From an uncultured Bacteroidales bacterium (GTDB taxonomy: Bacteria; Bacteroidota; Bacteroidia; Bacteroidales; F082): a stretch of DNA of 64,000 bases. Below, piece by piece: positions 37,535-47,510 of the stretch (within the stretch, counting starts at the first letter, position 1; each line of letters begins with the position of its first letter). Location of the stretch: assembly GCA_946185535.1 (NCBI GenBank), contig CAMHJX010000005.1:1-64000 (forward strand), read 5' to 3'. The position numbers and the translations under genes were made by a program. Under the pieces are notes generated by a model. It had not been told where the DNA came from and did not search any database. It worked only from the letters and a program-made list of their open reading frames with translations.

Positions 37535-40500
37535 TTACTTGACCACTAATTTGCGGACAATTGTTTCTTTCCCTTCAATGGTGATGCGCAGCATATAGAC
37601 ACCTGCGACATTCGGGGCAATAAGGGTTTGGTGTGATGATGTGCATATCGTCTCTACTACGCCCAATGTGTTGATGATTTCAACACGGACAGGATTTGTC
37701 ACATCCTCAGCCATGCCAAGGCTGAACTGTTCCCCACAATTCACAGGGTTGGGAAACACTTTTATTTGCCAGTCGAACTCGTCAACGTTGTTCAAGCCAT
37801 GGAAATGGAGTACCATAGGCTCGAATATTGTGCCTATCGAGGCATCGGCATTGAACATCACCGTCTCGTCCACATCAAAGAATTCTGTGTGGGCTTCCCA
37901 ATCGTACAACCCGAAGTGAAGCTCTACTGGGGAATCTCCATAGATGGTCATGAAGGCATAATAGCGGCCTGTAATGTCAACATACATCGTCTTGATACTT
38001 CCGCGACACTCGCCGTTGGCATCAAAGACGGCCAATTCATAATCCTCCGATTGGATTTCCTCGCCATCAAGGTCGATGACGGCCAACAAGGTCATGTTGG
38101 TCGGATAGGCATGTGGATTCGGTTCCCAATGGTTGTTCTCGGCAGTGAGGTTTTTCTTCAGTTCTCCACCCCTGTCATTGTTAGGATAAGTGAAGGTGAC
38201 TGGATTGCCATTCATCGAATAGTACATCAAACCCATGCCAGGCTCGATGGTGTTGAGCGAACCGAACCAACCGTAGTTTGGATAGTAATCTGCATAACCT
38301 TGCTGCGACTTCAGTTTGTCGCCTGCAGTCGAGGTCAAGCCTGCCATGGCTACGTTCACATCCATGGTAGCGGTAGGTACATAACCAATCCATGTCCAGC
38401 CCTGGCTCAATGTAATGGGGTGCTCAGAAGGAATAGCCTTGTTGCCCGTCATGGTGACTGTGCAAGGTGTGTTCGTGATGACCCTATAGGAGGATTCATT
38501 GTTGATGGTAGACAGCGAACCATACCAACCGTAATCCTGATAGTAGTCTGTGTATCCGCTGGCCTGCGAACGGATACTGACACCGTTGTTTCCCAAACCT
38601 TCCTGCAACAAACCCAAGCCATCCATATCGCTTTGCTCTATGTAGGAGCACCACCAATTATAGCCTTGCGAGAAAGTGGAGGTTTGGGTAATAGTACTAT
38701 TGGGTTTCTCAATACAGTTGGACCAACTGATTTCGGTGCTGCCAGATCCGCCATTACCTTCAACATAGCAACGAATCATCCAGCCATAGCCAGGCAGTCC
38801 AGCATCAGCAAGATCAAACCAAGAACTTCCATCGATACTAACCCAACGATTGTTGGCATCACCTGAATCATTACAAGCACTAGCTGGATAAGAATCACCG
38901 CTCTGGTAAAATGTAATCCACAAATTTTGATTAGGATTGATGGCCACAGGATCACTAAAAGTAATCTCATGGAAATCATTATTTCCAACAGGGGTAATAT
39001 TTTGAGAGTAGATTAATGTTTCAGGAACAGCATCACCACCCGAATAGACATTAAGAATAATCGTTCCATTGTTATCACCATTCTCATAAAGCGCGACTTT
39101 GGTCAGTCTATTATCAGTCAACATGCTAGCTGGAAACATGGAGCCCCAATAAAGAGTACCACCAGCACCTACACTGGTAGCATAAGTACCATCATCGTAA
39201 TAAAGCCAACCATCACGAGAATTCACATGCGAAGGTTCGCTTGAATGGTTATTGCCGGGCACGCGATTCAAAAAAGCCGAAACGTCAAGTTTATGATGGT
39301 TAATAGTTATAGGTGCGTCATTCCAATGGATTTCGCCAGCATTACCCCTTTCATTTATCACACTGACACCGTATCTGTAATTCCCTGGGGCTAATTCCGA
39401 CCATCCGTAGTCAATGAATTGGTTCCCAGTCACATTATTAGCAATCATTTCTTCTCCACTTCCGTCGCAATGAGCGCGATAAACACAGTACATTGACCTA
39501 ACAGACCTTGAGGAGGACAATGTAATGTCATCAAGACACATAATGTATTGATCGAAACTATCACCCTTCGATCCTTCCGACCAGTACACTTTTACATATT
39601 GGCTATTCGGATCATTCGAATTTGGATAATATTCAGCAAAAACCTCTAGTTCCTGCGAAGGTGATGTGTTCGCATTAAAGTTGGCCACAAAAGTGGCATT
39701 CTCAGTCACCGTGAAACTTATTGTGGCGTTGGTGGAAATCTCATTGCCGTTCTCAGTCCAATTGACAAAAGTATAGCCTGTATTGGCTGTAGCCGTCAGG
39801 GTGCAAGTATTGCCTTGGAGGTATGAACCCGCTCCTGTCACCGATCCTCCTTCAGGTGGGTTTGACGAAGCAGAAATGGTATAATAAGTGCCAGATCCTA
39901 TTTGCACTGTAACTTGATTGGAAGCATCCGTTTCGCCAGCATAATAATTGGTTTTTACATAATAATTGTATACACCACCTGCCAAATTATTGTCGCTAAA
40001 ACTAGTATTGTTCAGGTTGCTGGCAATGTTTGAACCGTTTCTATAAACATTATAGGTATAGGTTCCATCTGTGACAAAAGTGCGAATAAGGAATGCCGCA
40101 TCGTCCCAAGTATACAACCAAGAATTTGGATCGGTAGAATAATAGTTGCCTTCACTGCCAGAATAACTACAATAGGTTGCTGGAAAGCTTCTGGCTTCAG
40201 GGTCATATATAAACACCCAAAGGTCATTAGAAGCATCAATTTGTATTGGAGTAGACAAATCAATATCATACCAACCCGTTGACCCTACTGAAAAAGACTG
40301 TTGCAGAAGTTGTGTCTGTGGGAGATCATAAGAGGTTCCCTTATATACAAACACTTGGTAAGAACCCATTTCATTGGCATAGAACGACACCTTGTAGACT
40401 TTCATATTATTATAACTGCTTAGACTTGAAGCAGGATAACGATGTCCCCAATATATACAAGTCGATCCATTATTATAACCCAAAGCTATACCTGTATAGT

Positions 40501-42049
40501 TACCGGTTCCGTATGTCATTGTTGCCGTTGGCGTTGCAGGATAGCACCAGTCGGGAGCTGTCCACGCAAGGTTGACATTGTTGCCCGAAACGGTAGCCGC
40601 CAAATCGTCAACCACTGGTATGGGATACGCAACGGTGACAGTCACTGCATTTGACGACAATGATAGTCTTCCTTGGAAATCAACGCTCCTCACGTAATAG
40701 ACAGAACTACCGTACGGCGCAATATCTGAATAAGACGTTGAAGAAACTTCGCCTACAAAACTATTGTTGCAATAGACTTTATAACTGGAAGCTCCAGTAG
40801 CGGCAGACCATGAGAGCGTCACATTGCGTCCGTTTTGCGAATAAGTCAGATTTACGGGTGCATTAGCCGTGCATTCCGATGGACGAATGCCAAAAACCGC
40901 ACCTTGATTATCATTATAAATACCATTGTCGCCCGAACCTATCCCACCAGGGCCTGGATTAAGATTGTTGACGACATAATACTCATCACAATAGCCACCC
41001 CAACCCCAATTGACATGAAAATAATTATTGCTATTGTATCCATCAAACACAAAAGCATGTCCTCCTCCAGAGCCTGATCCATTATACCAAATAGGACGAC
41101 TTAGGTTGAGATCGTTTTTCAGCATAACAATCCAATCATTATCCGTATAATCAGAACGGAAACGATAAACAACATCTGATGAATAGTTGAAATAATTCTT
41201 TAAAGCCTCTGCCACTATTTTATTACCTGCACCACTGCCAGTCGGCGAATAATTCATATTAACAGACACACCACAATGGTACATCAAGGTCGCAACAGCC
41301 ATTTTTTGCGCATAAGTGCTCGAACCATAGTAGCTATTAATCATATTGTTCCAATCGTAAGTAGTGGATTGGAAGTCGGCTGACAGTTCACCATAAGTAG
41401 GATGGGTATAGGAATGTGATCCAATACCATGTTCAGGATAGTTCCAATATTTCATTATTTGGGCCATGGCTGTAGCGACACATCCTGTCACCGAACCACC
41501 TGGACACAATAAATTGTATGGATCGCCTTGATCCCATTGCGTTTGAATCAGAGGAGCCACCGCTGTGATGGCTCTACCAGCGTTAGGGTTGCCTTCGACT
41601 AAGTCACGCCATTGTTGCGTCACTTCAGATGAAGCCCTAAGTTGATTGTCAACAGCATACCGAATCTCATTGCTATATCCTTGAATCCAAGCCCTCTTGT
41701 TGTCAGGCATGTTCTCAAAATCGAAACGACCTGTAAGAGAGTAACCAAGTATGGGCTGCACACGATCATCAGCAGCCATCAAAACAAAACTTGTCTCCGT
41801 AGTGAACACATATACATTGGAAAAACCAACGACTGATGACACATCAGCCAGTTCGATTGAACGTACACCATTGTTGTTTAGAAATGTCGTTGCAACTCGC
41901 CGTGCCCTTTCTGCATCAACCGAATTAGCTTTCGCTCCCAAAGAAAATAAGAGCATAAATACTACCAAAGTGAGAAGTTTTCTTCCTTTTCTAATGGCTT
42001 CGCTTAGGGTATTATTATCCCTGTCATTTAGTAAAATGCTGTTTTTCAT
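37535..42049 (-). CDS. T9SS-exported C10 family cysteine peptidase (second compact copy)
   Basis: 1504 residues. Signal segment MKNSILLNDR... to GAKA; Spi-like propeptide about 42-155; peptidase about 160-390 with Cys190 in GCVATAMAQ, His331 in GGGHAFV and Asn347 in VNWGWGG; FN3-like units; a jelly-roll/cleaved-adhesin-like region about 510-660; one InlB B-repeat; a second jelly-roll region (YYDDGTYATSVGAGG) around 980-1150; then the GYNW module, ECRG domain and T9SS sorting domain. Head and body follow the gene at 269-4087, but the second jelly-roll is extra and the ECRG domain is the most diverged of the array (HAYPTNMTLLAVIDLDG). The palindrome region of the sorting domain is decayed. Presumably an extracellular protease of overlapping function. 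Confidence 0.93.
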   Translation of the reverse strand: MKNSILLNDRDNNTLSEAIRKGRKLLTLVVFMLLFSLGAKANSVDAERARRVATTFLNNNGVRSIELADVSSVVGFSNVYVFTTETSFVLMAADDRVQPILGYSLTGRFDFENMPDNKRAWIQGYSNEIRYAVDNQLRASSEVTQQWRDLVEGNPNAGRAITAVAPLIQTQWDQGDPYNLLCPGGSVTGCVATAMAQIMKYWNYPEHGIGSHSYTHPTYGELSADFQSTTYDWNNMINSYYGSSTYAQKMAVATLMYHCGVSVNMNYSPTGSGAGNKIVAEALKNYFNYSSDVVYRFRSDYTDNDWIVMLKNDLNLSRPIWYNGSGSGGGHAFVFDGYNSNNYFHVNWGWGGYCDEYYVVNNLNPGPGGIGSGDNGIYNDNQGAVFGIRPSECTANAPVNLTYSQNGRNVTLSWSAATGASSYKVYCNNSFVGEVSSTSYSDIAPYGSSVYYVRSVDFQGRLSLSSNAVTVTVAYPIPVVDDLAATVSGNNVNLAWTAPDWCYPATPTATMTYGTGNYTGIALGYNNGSTCIYWGHRYPASSLSSYNNMKVYKVSFYANEMGSYQVFVYKGTSYDLPQTQLLQQSFSVGSTGWYDIDLSTPIQIDASNDLWVFIYDPEARSFPATYCSYSGSEGNYYSTDPNSWLYTWDDAAFLIRTFVTDGTYTYNVYRNGSNIASNLNNTSFSDNNLAGGVYNYYVKTNYYAGETDASNQVTVQIGSGTYYTISASSNPPEGGSVTGAGSYLQGNTCTLTATANTGYTFVNWTENGNEISTNATISFTVTENATFVANFNANTSPSQELEVFAEYYPNSNDPNSQYVKVYWSEGSKGDSFDQYIMCLDDITLSSSRSVRSMYCVYRAHCDGSGEEMIANNVTGNQFIDYGWSELAPGNYRYGVSVINERGNAGEIHWNDAPITINHHKLDVSAFLNRVPGNNHSSEPSHVNSRDGWLYYDDGTYATSVGAGGTLYWGSMFPASMLTDNRLTKVALYENGDNNGTIILNVYSGGDAVPETLIYSQNITPVGNNDFHEITFSDPVAINPNQNLWITFYQSGDSYPASACNDSGDANNRWVSIDGSSWFDLADAGLPGYGWMIRCYVEGNGGSGSTEISWSNCIEKPNSTITQTSTFSQGYNWWCSYIEQSDMDGLGLLQEGLGNNGVSIRSQASGYTDYYQDYGWYGSLSTINNESSYRVITNTPCTVTMTGNKAIPSEHPITLSQGWTWIGYVPTATMDVNVAMAGLTSTAGDKLKSQQGYADYYPNYGWFGSLNTIEPGMGLMYYSMNGNPVTFTYPNNDRGGELKKNLTAENNHWEPNPHAYPTNMTLLAVIDLDGEEIQSEDYELAVFDANGECRGSIKTMYVDITGRYYAFMTIYGDSPVELHFGLYDWEAHTEFFDVDETVMFNADASIGTIFEPMVLHFHGLNNVDEFDWQIKVFPNPVNCGEQFSLGMAEDVTNPVRVEIINTLGVVETICTSSHQTLIAPNVAGVYMLRITIEGKETIVRKLVVK

Positions 42050-42087
42050 AATGTTATGGTATTTTATTATAAACTATAGCTTTGAGG

Positions 42088-42095
42088 CAAATATA
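42088..42095 (-). promoter_or_regulatory. -7 box of the second compact C10 peptidase gene
   Basis: TATATTTG on the minus strand, about 38 nt upstream of the ATG at 42049, fits TAnnTTTG. Confidence 0.45.
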
Positions 42096-42186
42096 AGAAT
42101 TTTCTTATTTTAAAAAAGTTTTTACAAAAATAAAATAATTTAAATGCTGAAGCATGTTTCTGGCGAAATACCAAAACCCATAATTA

Positions 42187-42222
42187 TAGAAGCCCATAGG
42201 TCTTCACTCCTATGGGCTTCTA
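42187..42222 (-). terminator. Perfect 14-bp hairpin after the second BspA-like gene
   Basis: Arms 42187-42200 (TAGAAGCCCATAGG) and 42209-42222 are exact reverse complements with an 8-nt loop, 23 bp beyond the stop at 42246. Confidence 0.8.
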
Positions 42223-42245
42223 AAAAGAAAACTACAAATTGTTTT

Positions 42246-45200
42246 TTACTTGACCACCAACTTACGGACAATTGTCCCTTTCCCTTCCACAGTGATACGC
42301 AGCGAGTAGACACCGGCGACATTCGGGGCGGTGAGGGTTTGTACAGATGTTGCGCGCAACGTCTCTACCACACCCAACGTGTTCACGATTTCAACATGCA
42401 CCTTGCCTGCATCCTCGACACTCAGCCCGATGCTGAATTGTTCTCCAACATTCACGGGGTTAGGATAAACTTTCACCCTATTGGCGAACTCGTCCATGCC
42501 AGTAGTGCCTCTGAAGTGGATAGTATAGAGGTCGTCAGCTTCACCCACGATAGCATTGGCCACAAAGTCGAAGCTTTCCTCAGCGTCATAGTATTCCATA
42601 CCTGTTTCCTTGTCGTAGAGCCTAAAACTTAATTCTGTGGCATCCTTGCCCGAGATGGTCAGGAAGGCCACGTAGCGGTTCAATGGTTCAGCATAGGTCA
42701 GCTTCACGCTGCCTCGGCATTCACCGTTAGATGCGAAGGCGGACAGTTCGTAGTGCTCCGACTTAAGTTCCTCTCCGTTGAGTTCGACCACCGCCATTAC
42801 CGTCATGTTGTCGGGATAAGCGAAGGTACTCGGCTTCCAGTGGTTGTTTTCAGATGTGAGGTTGGCTTTCAGCTCTCCTCTCCTGTTGTTATCAGGATAG
42901 GTCAATGTTACTACTTCATCGTTTGCCGAATAGTACATCAAACCCATGCCTGGTTCTATCGTATTCAGAGAACCAAACCAACCATAGCCTGGATAGTAGT
43001 CCGAATAGCCCTGCTGCGACTTCAGCTTGTCACCTGCAGTAGCATCCAAACCAGCCATCGCTACATCGACACTCATCGATGTCGATGGCACGTATCCTAT
43101 CCATGTCCACCCTTGACTCAAAGTGATGGGGTGTTCAGACGGCACTGCGGTGTTGCCTGTCATAGTAACCGTGCAGGGTTCGCTGGTAATAACCCTATAT
43201 GAAGATTCGTTGTTAATATGCGAAAGCGATCCAAACCAACCATAGCCTTGGTAGTAGTCAGTGTAGCCATTGGCCTGCGAACGGATGGAGACACCGTTGT
43301 CACCCAAGCTTTCCTCCAACATGCCTAAGCCGTTAATATTACTTTGTTCTATATAAGAACACCACCAATTGTAGCCTTGCGAGAAGTATGAGACTTGGGT
43401 ATTTTCTTGTTGGTCCTCAATGAAATTAGCTACAAAAGCAGCCTCTTCTGTCACGATAAAACTGCAAGTGTCGTTTGTAGAAACTTCAAAGCTGTCTTTG
43501 GTCCAGTTGACAAAAGTATAACCTTCGTTGGCCATAGCAATCAGGGTACATGTTTGACCCTCTTCGTAGTTGCCTGCACCACTCACTGTTCCACCTTCCT
43601 CTGGATTGGCCGTGGCGATGATATTGTAATAAACAGGGGCATCAATGAAGTTGGCAATGTAGGTAGCATCTTCTGTCACGGTGAAGCTGTAGGAGGCGTC
43701 TGTGGAGACCTCAACGCCATCTTTGGTCCAGTTAGCAAAAATGTAGCCTTCATTGGCCACAGCGATGAGAGTGCAGATCACACCTTGATGGTATGAACCG
43801 CCACCAATCACTGAGCCACTTTCCGCAGGATTGACTTCAACGTTGATGTCGTATGAAACGAGTGTTGTGTAGAAATTAGCCTCGTAAGTGCATGACTCTG
43901 TCACGCCAAAGCTGTATGTGGCCTCTGTGGAAACCACCACACCATTCTTCGTCCAATTAAGGAATACATAATCCATATTACCTATGGCCGTAAGGGTACA
44001 CATTTCGCCATAGCTATAATTGCCTGCACCCGTTGCACTTCCCGCTATTGCAGGATTAATCACCACTGCAATTTCAAAGTCGTCACAAATCTCGTTCAAT
44101 GCATCTGTCCATTCCGACCAATTGCCGTCAGAATAGTTTTCCGTTGTTTCACAAGGAATATTGATGATTCTGTCTGTTGCATTATTTGCAAACACATCCT
44201 CGCCGATAGAAGGTGCCTGTGTCGATTGTAAGTTTATCGTATTTAACTGGGTGCATTCGCTAAATACTCCCGTACCTATCTCTGTTACCGACTCTGGAAG
44301 GGTTACCTTGGTTAAGCCTGAACAAGAATAGAAGGCTGTGTTGCCCACCATCGTCACGTTGTTGCCCATGATGATCTCCGACAGACCATTGCAGTTTTGA
44401 AAAGCACTGATTCCTATGGTGTTTACCGAATTAGGGATCACCAAAGTACCTGTTAGGCGCCAACAATTGTTAAAAGCATTGTCATTAATCTGGATTACAG
44501 AGTTCGGGATGGTCAAGATACCTGTAAAGTTAGCATTTCTGAACATATTTCTTGGAATCCTTACTACATTATCACCTATAATAAGGTGGCCACTGCAGCC
44601 TTGGAAGGGATAGTTATAAGAACCATCATTAATGTCAACATGGTTTGTCACATTATAGTTTACTTGTGAAAGGCCTGAACAATAATAGAATGCACTACCA
44701 CCAATCGTTGTCACCGAGCTTGGAATGCTCAAGTATCCAGAAAAACTATTACAATTGTAAAAGGCATAACTTCCTATCGTGGTCACGGAATTAGGAATCA
44801 CGATGTTGCCGACAAAGCTTGAACAGCGTTCAAAAGCCGAGCTTCCGATCGTGGTCACGGAGCTTCCTATGGTCAGCGTGCCTGTAAATCCATGGCAATT
44901 GTAAAAAGCAGAACTTCCTATTGAGATTACGGAGTTAGGGATCACCAAATTACCTGTTAAACCATAGCAATCATAAAAAGCGGCGTCTCCAATTATGGTC
45001 ACTGAATTGGGAATCACAATATCACCAGCAAGGCCAGTACAACCCGAAAAAGCAGCACTTCCTATCGAAGCCACAGCGTTCCCTATGGTCAGCGAACCCG
45101 ATAATGCAGAGCAGCCTTGAAATGCATAGTTTCCTATAGTAATGACGGAGTTGGGAATGTTGATACCGCCAGTTAAGCTCCGGCAACCATAGAATGCGTA

Positions 45201-46676
45201 ATTACCAATCGAGTTCACAGCGTTTCCAATAGTCAACTGACCAGAATAGCTACTGCAATTGTAAAAAGCATAGTTTCCAATCGAGGTCACAAAAGGCGGT
45301 AATGTGATGTAGGTCAGTCCATTGCAATTCGAGAAAGCATTTGCACTGATGGAAGATAAGCCAATAAAATACTGTAGTTCATTAAACGAAGTGATTTCAG
45401 TGTTGTTTCGGAAATAGTTGCTCAAATCCGTTACAGATGCGGCTTCATAATAACTCAACTCACCATCGTCATTGGTATCCCAATGGGAGATACAGATACT
45501 CTTCACGTTGGCATCGGCAAAGACAATGTTGTCCTCTGGCACAAAATGAGCCACAAAAGTCGCACTGTCCGCCACGATGAAGGAATATTCCAAATCCGTA
45601 GAAACAATGGCATCATCTTTCGTCCAATTAGCAAAGACATAACCTGAATTGGCAGTAGCGGTCAGTGTACAAGTGTCGCCATAATCATACGACCCTTCAC
45701 CACTCACCATACCCGCTTCTTCTGGGTCGGTCAAGGCCGTGATGCTAAACGGCAAAGCAAAATGAGCTACCAAGTCACGGTTACGTGCCACTAAAAAGTT
45801 GTAATCTGACTCGGCAGAAACTATTCTGTCCCCCTCAGTCCAATACATGAAGGTATATCCTTCTTCAGCTGTCGCCGTTAATGTGCAGATTTGACCTTGT
45901 TGATAGGTACCTTCACCACTTATAGTGCCACCTTCGGAAGGATTAGCCGTGGCTGTGATTTGGACATCCTCTCCATATTCATTGACAACAAGATAAGCAC
46001 GAACCATCCATGTGTAGTTGAGGCCATAGGAGGCAGCATCATCCCAATCCACACCGTTAAGGCTCACATAGCGTCCGTTGGCGTCGCCAGTATTGGCACA
46101 CACGGCAGCAGGGTAGGCAGCACCACTCTCGTTATAGAAAACCACCCAAAGATTCTCGGTTGGGTCGATGAAGACAGTATCAGCAAACTCAAACTCAACA
46201 AAGTTGGCAGCTCCTGTGAAGGTCACATTTGTCTGACCAACAGGCGTTGCAGGAGCATTATCCCCATCATTGTAGATGGTCACAGTACCTGTCATGGCCA
46301 TGTAATCGTAGGCAGCCACCTTGGTAATCATATTTCCATAGTAGCTACCGGCAGGGAACTTCACACCCCACCAAAACTGACTGCCACCAGTACCCATGGC
46401 AGTTTCCAACTGACCATTGTCGTAGTAAAACCACCCGCCTTCGCCCAATCTGTCGTTGTTAAAAGGACTTCCATTGTCGAAATCGAAGCTGTGACTCGGC
46501 GTGTCAGCCACATGGCCAATCACCGACAAGGAGGCTTCGTTGTTGTTGATGGAATGGCTGAGGTTACTCTCTAAGGAGGCTTGTGCCATCGCTTTTGTCA
46601 TCCCCACTACACTTAGCAGCAAGACGAGTAGGGTGGGCAAAACCGCCTTTTTACATTGTAAAATTCTTGTTTTCAT
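42246..46676 (-). CDS. T9SS-exported BspA-like leucine-rich repeat protein with five InlB repeats
   Basis: Start at 46676 (MKTRILQCKK) matches paralogue starts; the frame itself runs 11 codons further up to 46709. Numbering from the longer frame (1487): signal peptide to KAMAQ; a jelly-roll/choice-of-anchor-like region about 80-250; two InlB B-repeats about 254-395; an EF-hand-like loop DTNDDGELSYYEA near 415; a long BspA/LRR_5 block about 435-860 (SIGNYAFYNCSS-type units); three more InlB repeats about 895-1100; GYNW module about 1110-1270; ECRG domain about 1290-1400; and a T9SS sorting domain. Unlike the other BspA-like gene it has no second, diverged ECRG domain. Adhesion or host/bacterial surface contact is inferred from the family. 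Its promoter is almost the same as that of the gene starting at 12902. Confidence 0.92.
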   Translation of the reverse strand: MKTRILQCKKAVLPTLLVLLLSVVGMTKAMAQASLESNLSHSINNNEASLSVIGHVADTPSHSFDFDNGSPFNNDRLGEGGWFYYDNGQLETAMGTGGSQFWWGVKFPAGSYYGNMITKVAAYDYMAMTGTVTIYNDGDNAPATPVGQTNVTFTGAANFVEFEFADTVFIDPTENLWVVFYNESGAAYPAAVCANTGDANGRYVSLNGVDWDDAASYGLNYTWMVRAYLVVNEYGEDVQITATANPSEGGTISGEGTYQQGQICTLTATAEEGYTFMYWTEGDRIVSAESDYNFLVARNRDLVAHFALPFSITALTDPEEAGMVSGEGSYDYGDTCTLTATANSGYVFANWTKDDAIVSTDLEYSFIVADSATFVAHFVPEDNIVFADANVKSICISHWDTNDDGELSYYEAASVTDLSNYFRNNTEITSFNELQYFIGLSSISANAFSNCNGLTYITLPPFVTSIGNYAFYNCSSYSGQLTIGNAVNSIGNYAFYGCRSLTGGINIPNSVITIGNYAFQGCSALSGSLTIGNAVASIGSAAFSGCTGLAGDIVIPNSVTIIGDAAFYDCYGLTGNLVIPNSVISIGSSAFYNCHGFTGTLTIGSSVTTIGSSAFERCSSFVGNIVIPNSVTTIGSYAFYNCNSFSGYLSIPSSVTTIGGSAFYYCSGLSQVNYNVTNHVDINDGSYNYPFQGCSGHLIIGDNVVRIPRNMFRNANFTGILTIPNSVIQINDNAFNNCWRLTGTLVIPNSVNTIGISAFQNCNGLSEIIMGNNVTMVGNTAFYSCSGLTKVTLPESVTEIGTGVFSECTQLNTINLQSTQAPSIGEDVFANNATDRIINIPCETTENYSDGNWSEWTDALNEICDDFEIAVVINPAIAGSATGAGNYSYGEMCTLTAIGNMDYVFLNWTKNGVVVSTEATYSFGVTESCTYEANFYTTLVSYDINVEVNPAESGSVIGGGSYHQGVICTLIAVANEGYIFANWTKDGVEVSTDASYSFTVTEDATYIANFIDAPVYYNIIATANPEEGGTVSGAGNYEEGQTCTLIAMANEGYTFVNWTKDSFEVSTNDTCSFIVTEEAAFVANFIEDQQENTQVSYFSQGYNWWCSYIEQSNINGLGMLEESLGDNGVSIRSQANGYTDYYQGYGWFGSLSHINNESSYRVITSEPCTVTMTGNTAVPSEHPITLSQGWTWIGYVPSTSMSVDVAMAGLDATAGDKLKSQQGYSDYYPGYGWFGSLNTIEPGMGLMYYSANDEVVTLTYPDNNRRGELKANLTSENNHWKPSTFAYPDNMTVMAVVELNGEELKSEHYELSAFASNGECRGSVKLTYAEPLNRYVAFLTISGKDATELSFRLYDKETGMEYYDAEESFDFVANAIVGEADDLYTIHFRGTTGMDEFANRVKVYPNPVNVGEQFSIGLSVEDAGKVHVEIVNTLGVVETLRATSVQTLTAPNVAGVYSLRITVEGKGTIVRKLVVK
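42330..42360. repeat. Partly decayed copy of the sorting-domain palindrome
   Basis: The core GTTGCGCGCAACGTCTCTAC is kept but the left arm has substitutions. It is read in frame as VETLRATSVQ in the T9SS domain of the second BspA-like protein. Confidence 0.65.
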
Positions 46677-46706
46677 ATTAAATGAGTTTTTAGAAATATT
46701 TGCTTG

Positions 46707-46737
46707 CAAAACTACGGATACAAAATAATGTTTCCAA
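46707..46737 (-). promoter_or_regulatory. Bacteroidota-type promoter of the second BspA-like gene
   Basis: On the minus strand TTG (46735-46737), a 20-nt spacer and TAGTTTTG (46707-46714) fit the -33/-7 pattern, about 31 nt upstream of the ATG at 46676. Confidence 0.6.
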
Positions 46738-46874
46738 GTTTTTATTTGAAAAAACTAAAAAATCCCGCAAAAAAGATGGTATATAAGTGAAAAACACCTT
46801 ACAATGCCTTGTGACAATAGTCATTGTTAAAAAAGCCCTGAAGTTTAAAAAAGCTAATTCTGAACAATTCCTTA

Positions 46875-47510
46875 TCATTGAAAACAGTCTTCCCCTATCG
46901 CCTCATTCAACTTGATGTCCTCAAAACGAATCGAGGTGACATCCCCACTGGCTTCTTTGAACTCCACACAGCTGATGCCATTGGTCTTCTTGTCGAAACG
47001 AAACACCAACTGGCTGAACATGCGTTTCATGTCGCGACGCTTGGGGGTCATCTCGGCACGCCAACAGGCTTCTTCGTCATACAGTACGACATCGAACACC
47101 GAAGTATCGAACAACTTCTTGCCAGAAGCACTGCCCATGATGATACCTACAATGCCTTGGTACATGCGATTCGACTTGCCGTCAACCACTTCGGCCTTGC
47201 CATCCGTCACTTTGACGATGCGCTCGCCGTTGACAACCAAGGCAAAAGCATAGGGCTTGGTGTATTCCCACCGCATCCTATCGGGAGCAGCATAATGCAT
47301 GGTGCCTTCGGCTATCGTAGGCTCTGCTAGCATCGAAGAGGTCTTTTCCTGCACAAAACGGCATTGCAAGGTCTGCATTGCGACGGCGGCCTCTGTCAAC
47401 TTGGCTACAACCTTTTGGCTCTCAGACTCAGAAAGCGGCTTTTCGCTCTGCGCCCAAACACCTGTAGAAAACAGGGCAAACAACAATATCAAGTAGAACT
47501 TTTGTCTCAT
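46875..47510 (-). CDS. LolA-like outer-membrane lipid/lipoprotein carrier, last gene of the polyene operon
   Basis: 211 residues with signal peptide (MRQKFYLILLFALFSTGVWAQ). The region around residues 65-115 (MHYAAPDRMRWEYTKPYAF, VKVTDGKAEV) has the typical LolA pattern of an amphipathic strand pair that carries acyl chains across the periplasm. LolA-like genes are regular members of aryl polyene and flexirubin operons, where they are thought to ferry the lipid-linked pigment to the outer membrane, so that role is inferred rather than general lipoprotein sorting. Its start overlaps the stop of the upstream gene by four bases (ATGA), indicating coupled translation. It is the last gene before the array begins, and no strong terminator is visible in 46742-46874. 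Confidence 0.85.
   Translation of the reverse strand: MRQKFYLILLFALFSTGVWAQSEKPLSESESQKVVAKLTEAAVAMQTLQCRFVQEKTSSMLAEPTIAEGTMHYAAPDRMRWEYTKPYAFALVVNGERIVKVTDGKAEVVDGKSNRMYQGIVGIIMGSASGKKLFDTSVFDVVLYDEEACWRAEMTPKRRDMKRMFSQLVFRFDKKTNGISCVEFKEASGDVTSIRFEDIKLNEAIGEDCFQ

Noticed and set aside
46750-46874. A terminator for the polyene operon after the LolA-like gene
   Set aside because: Only weak stems (ACAATG/CATTGT) were found; not enough for a call.
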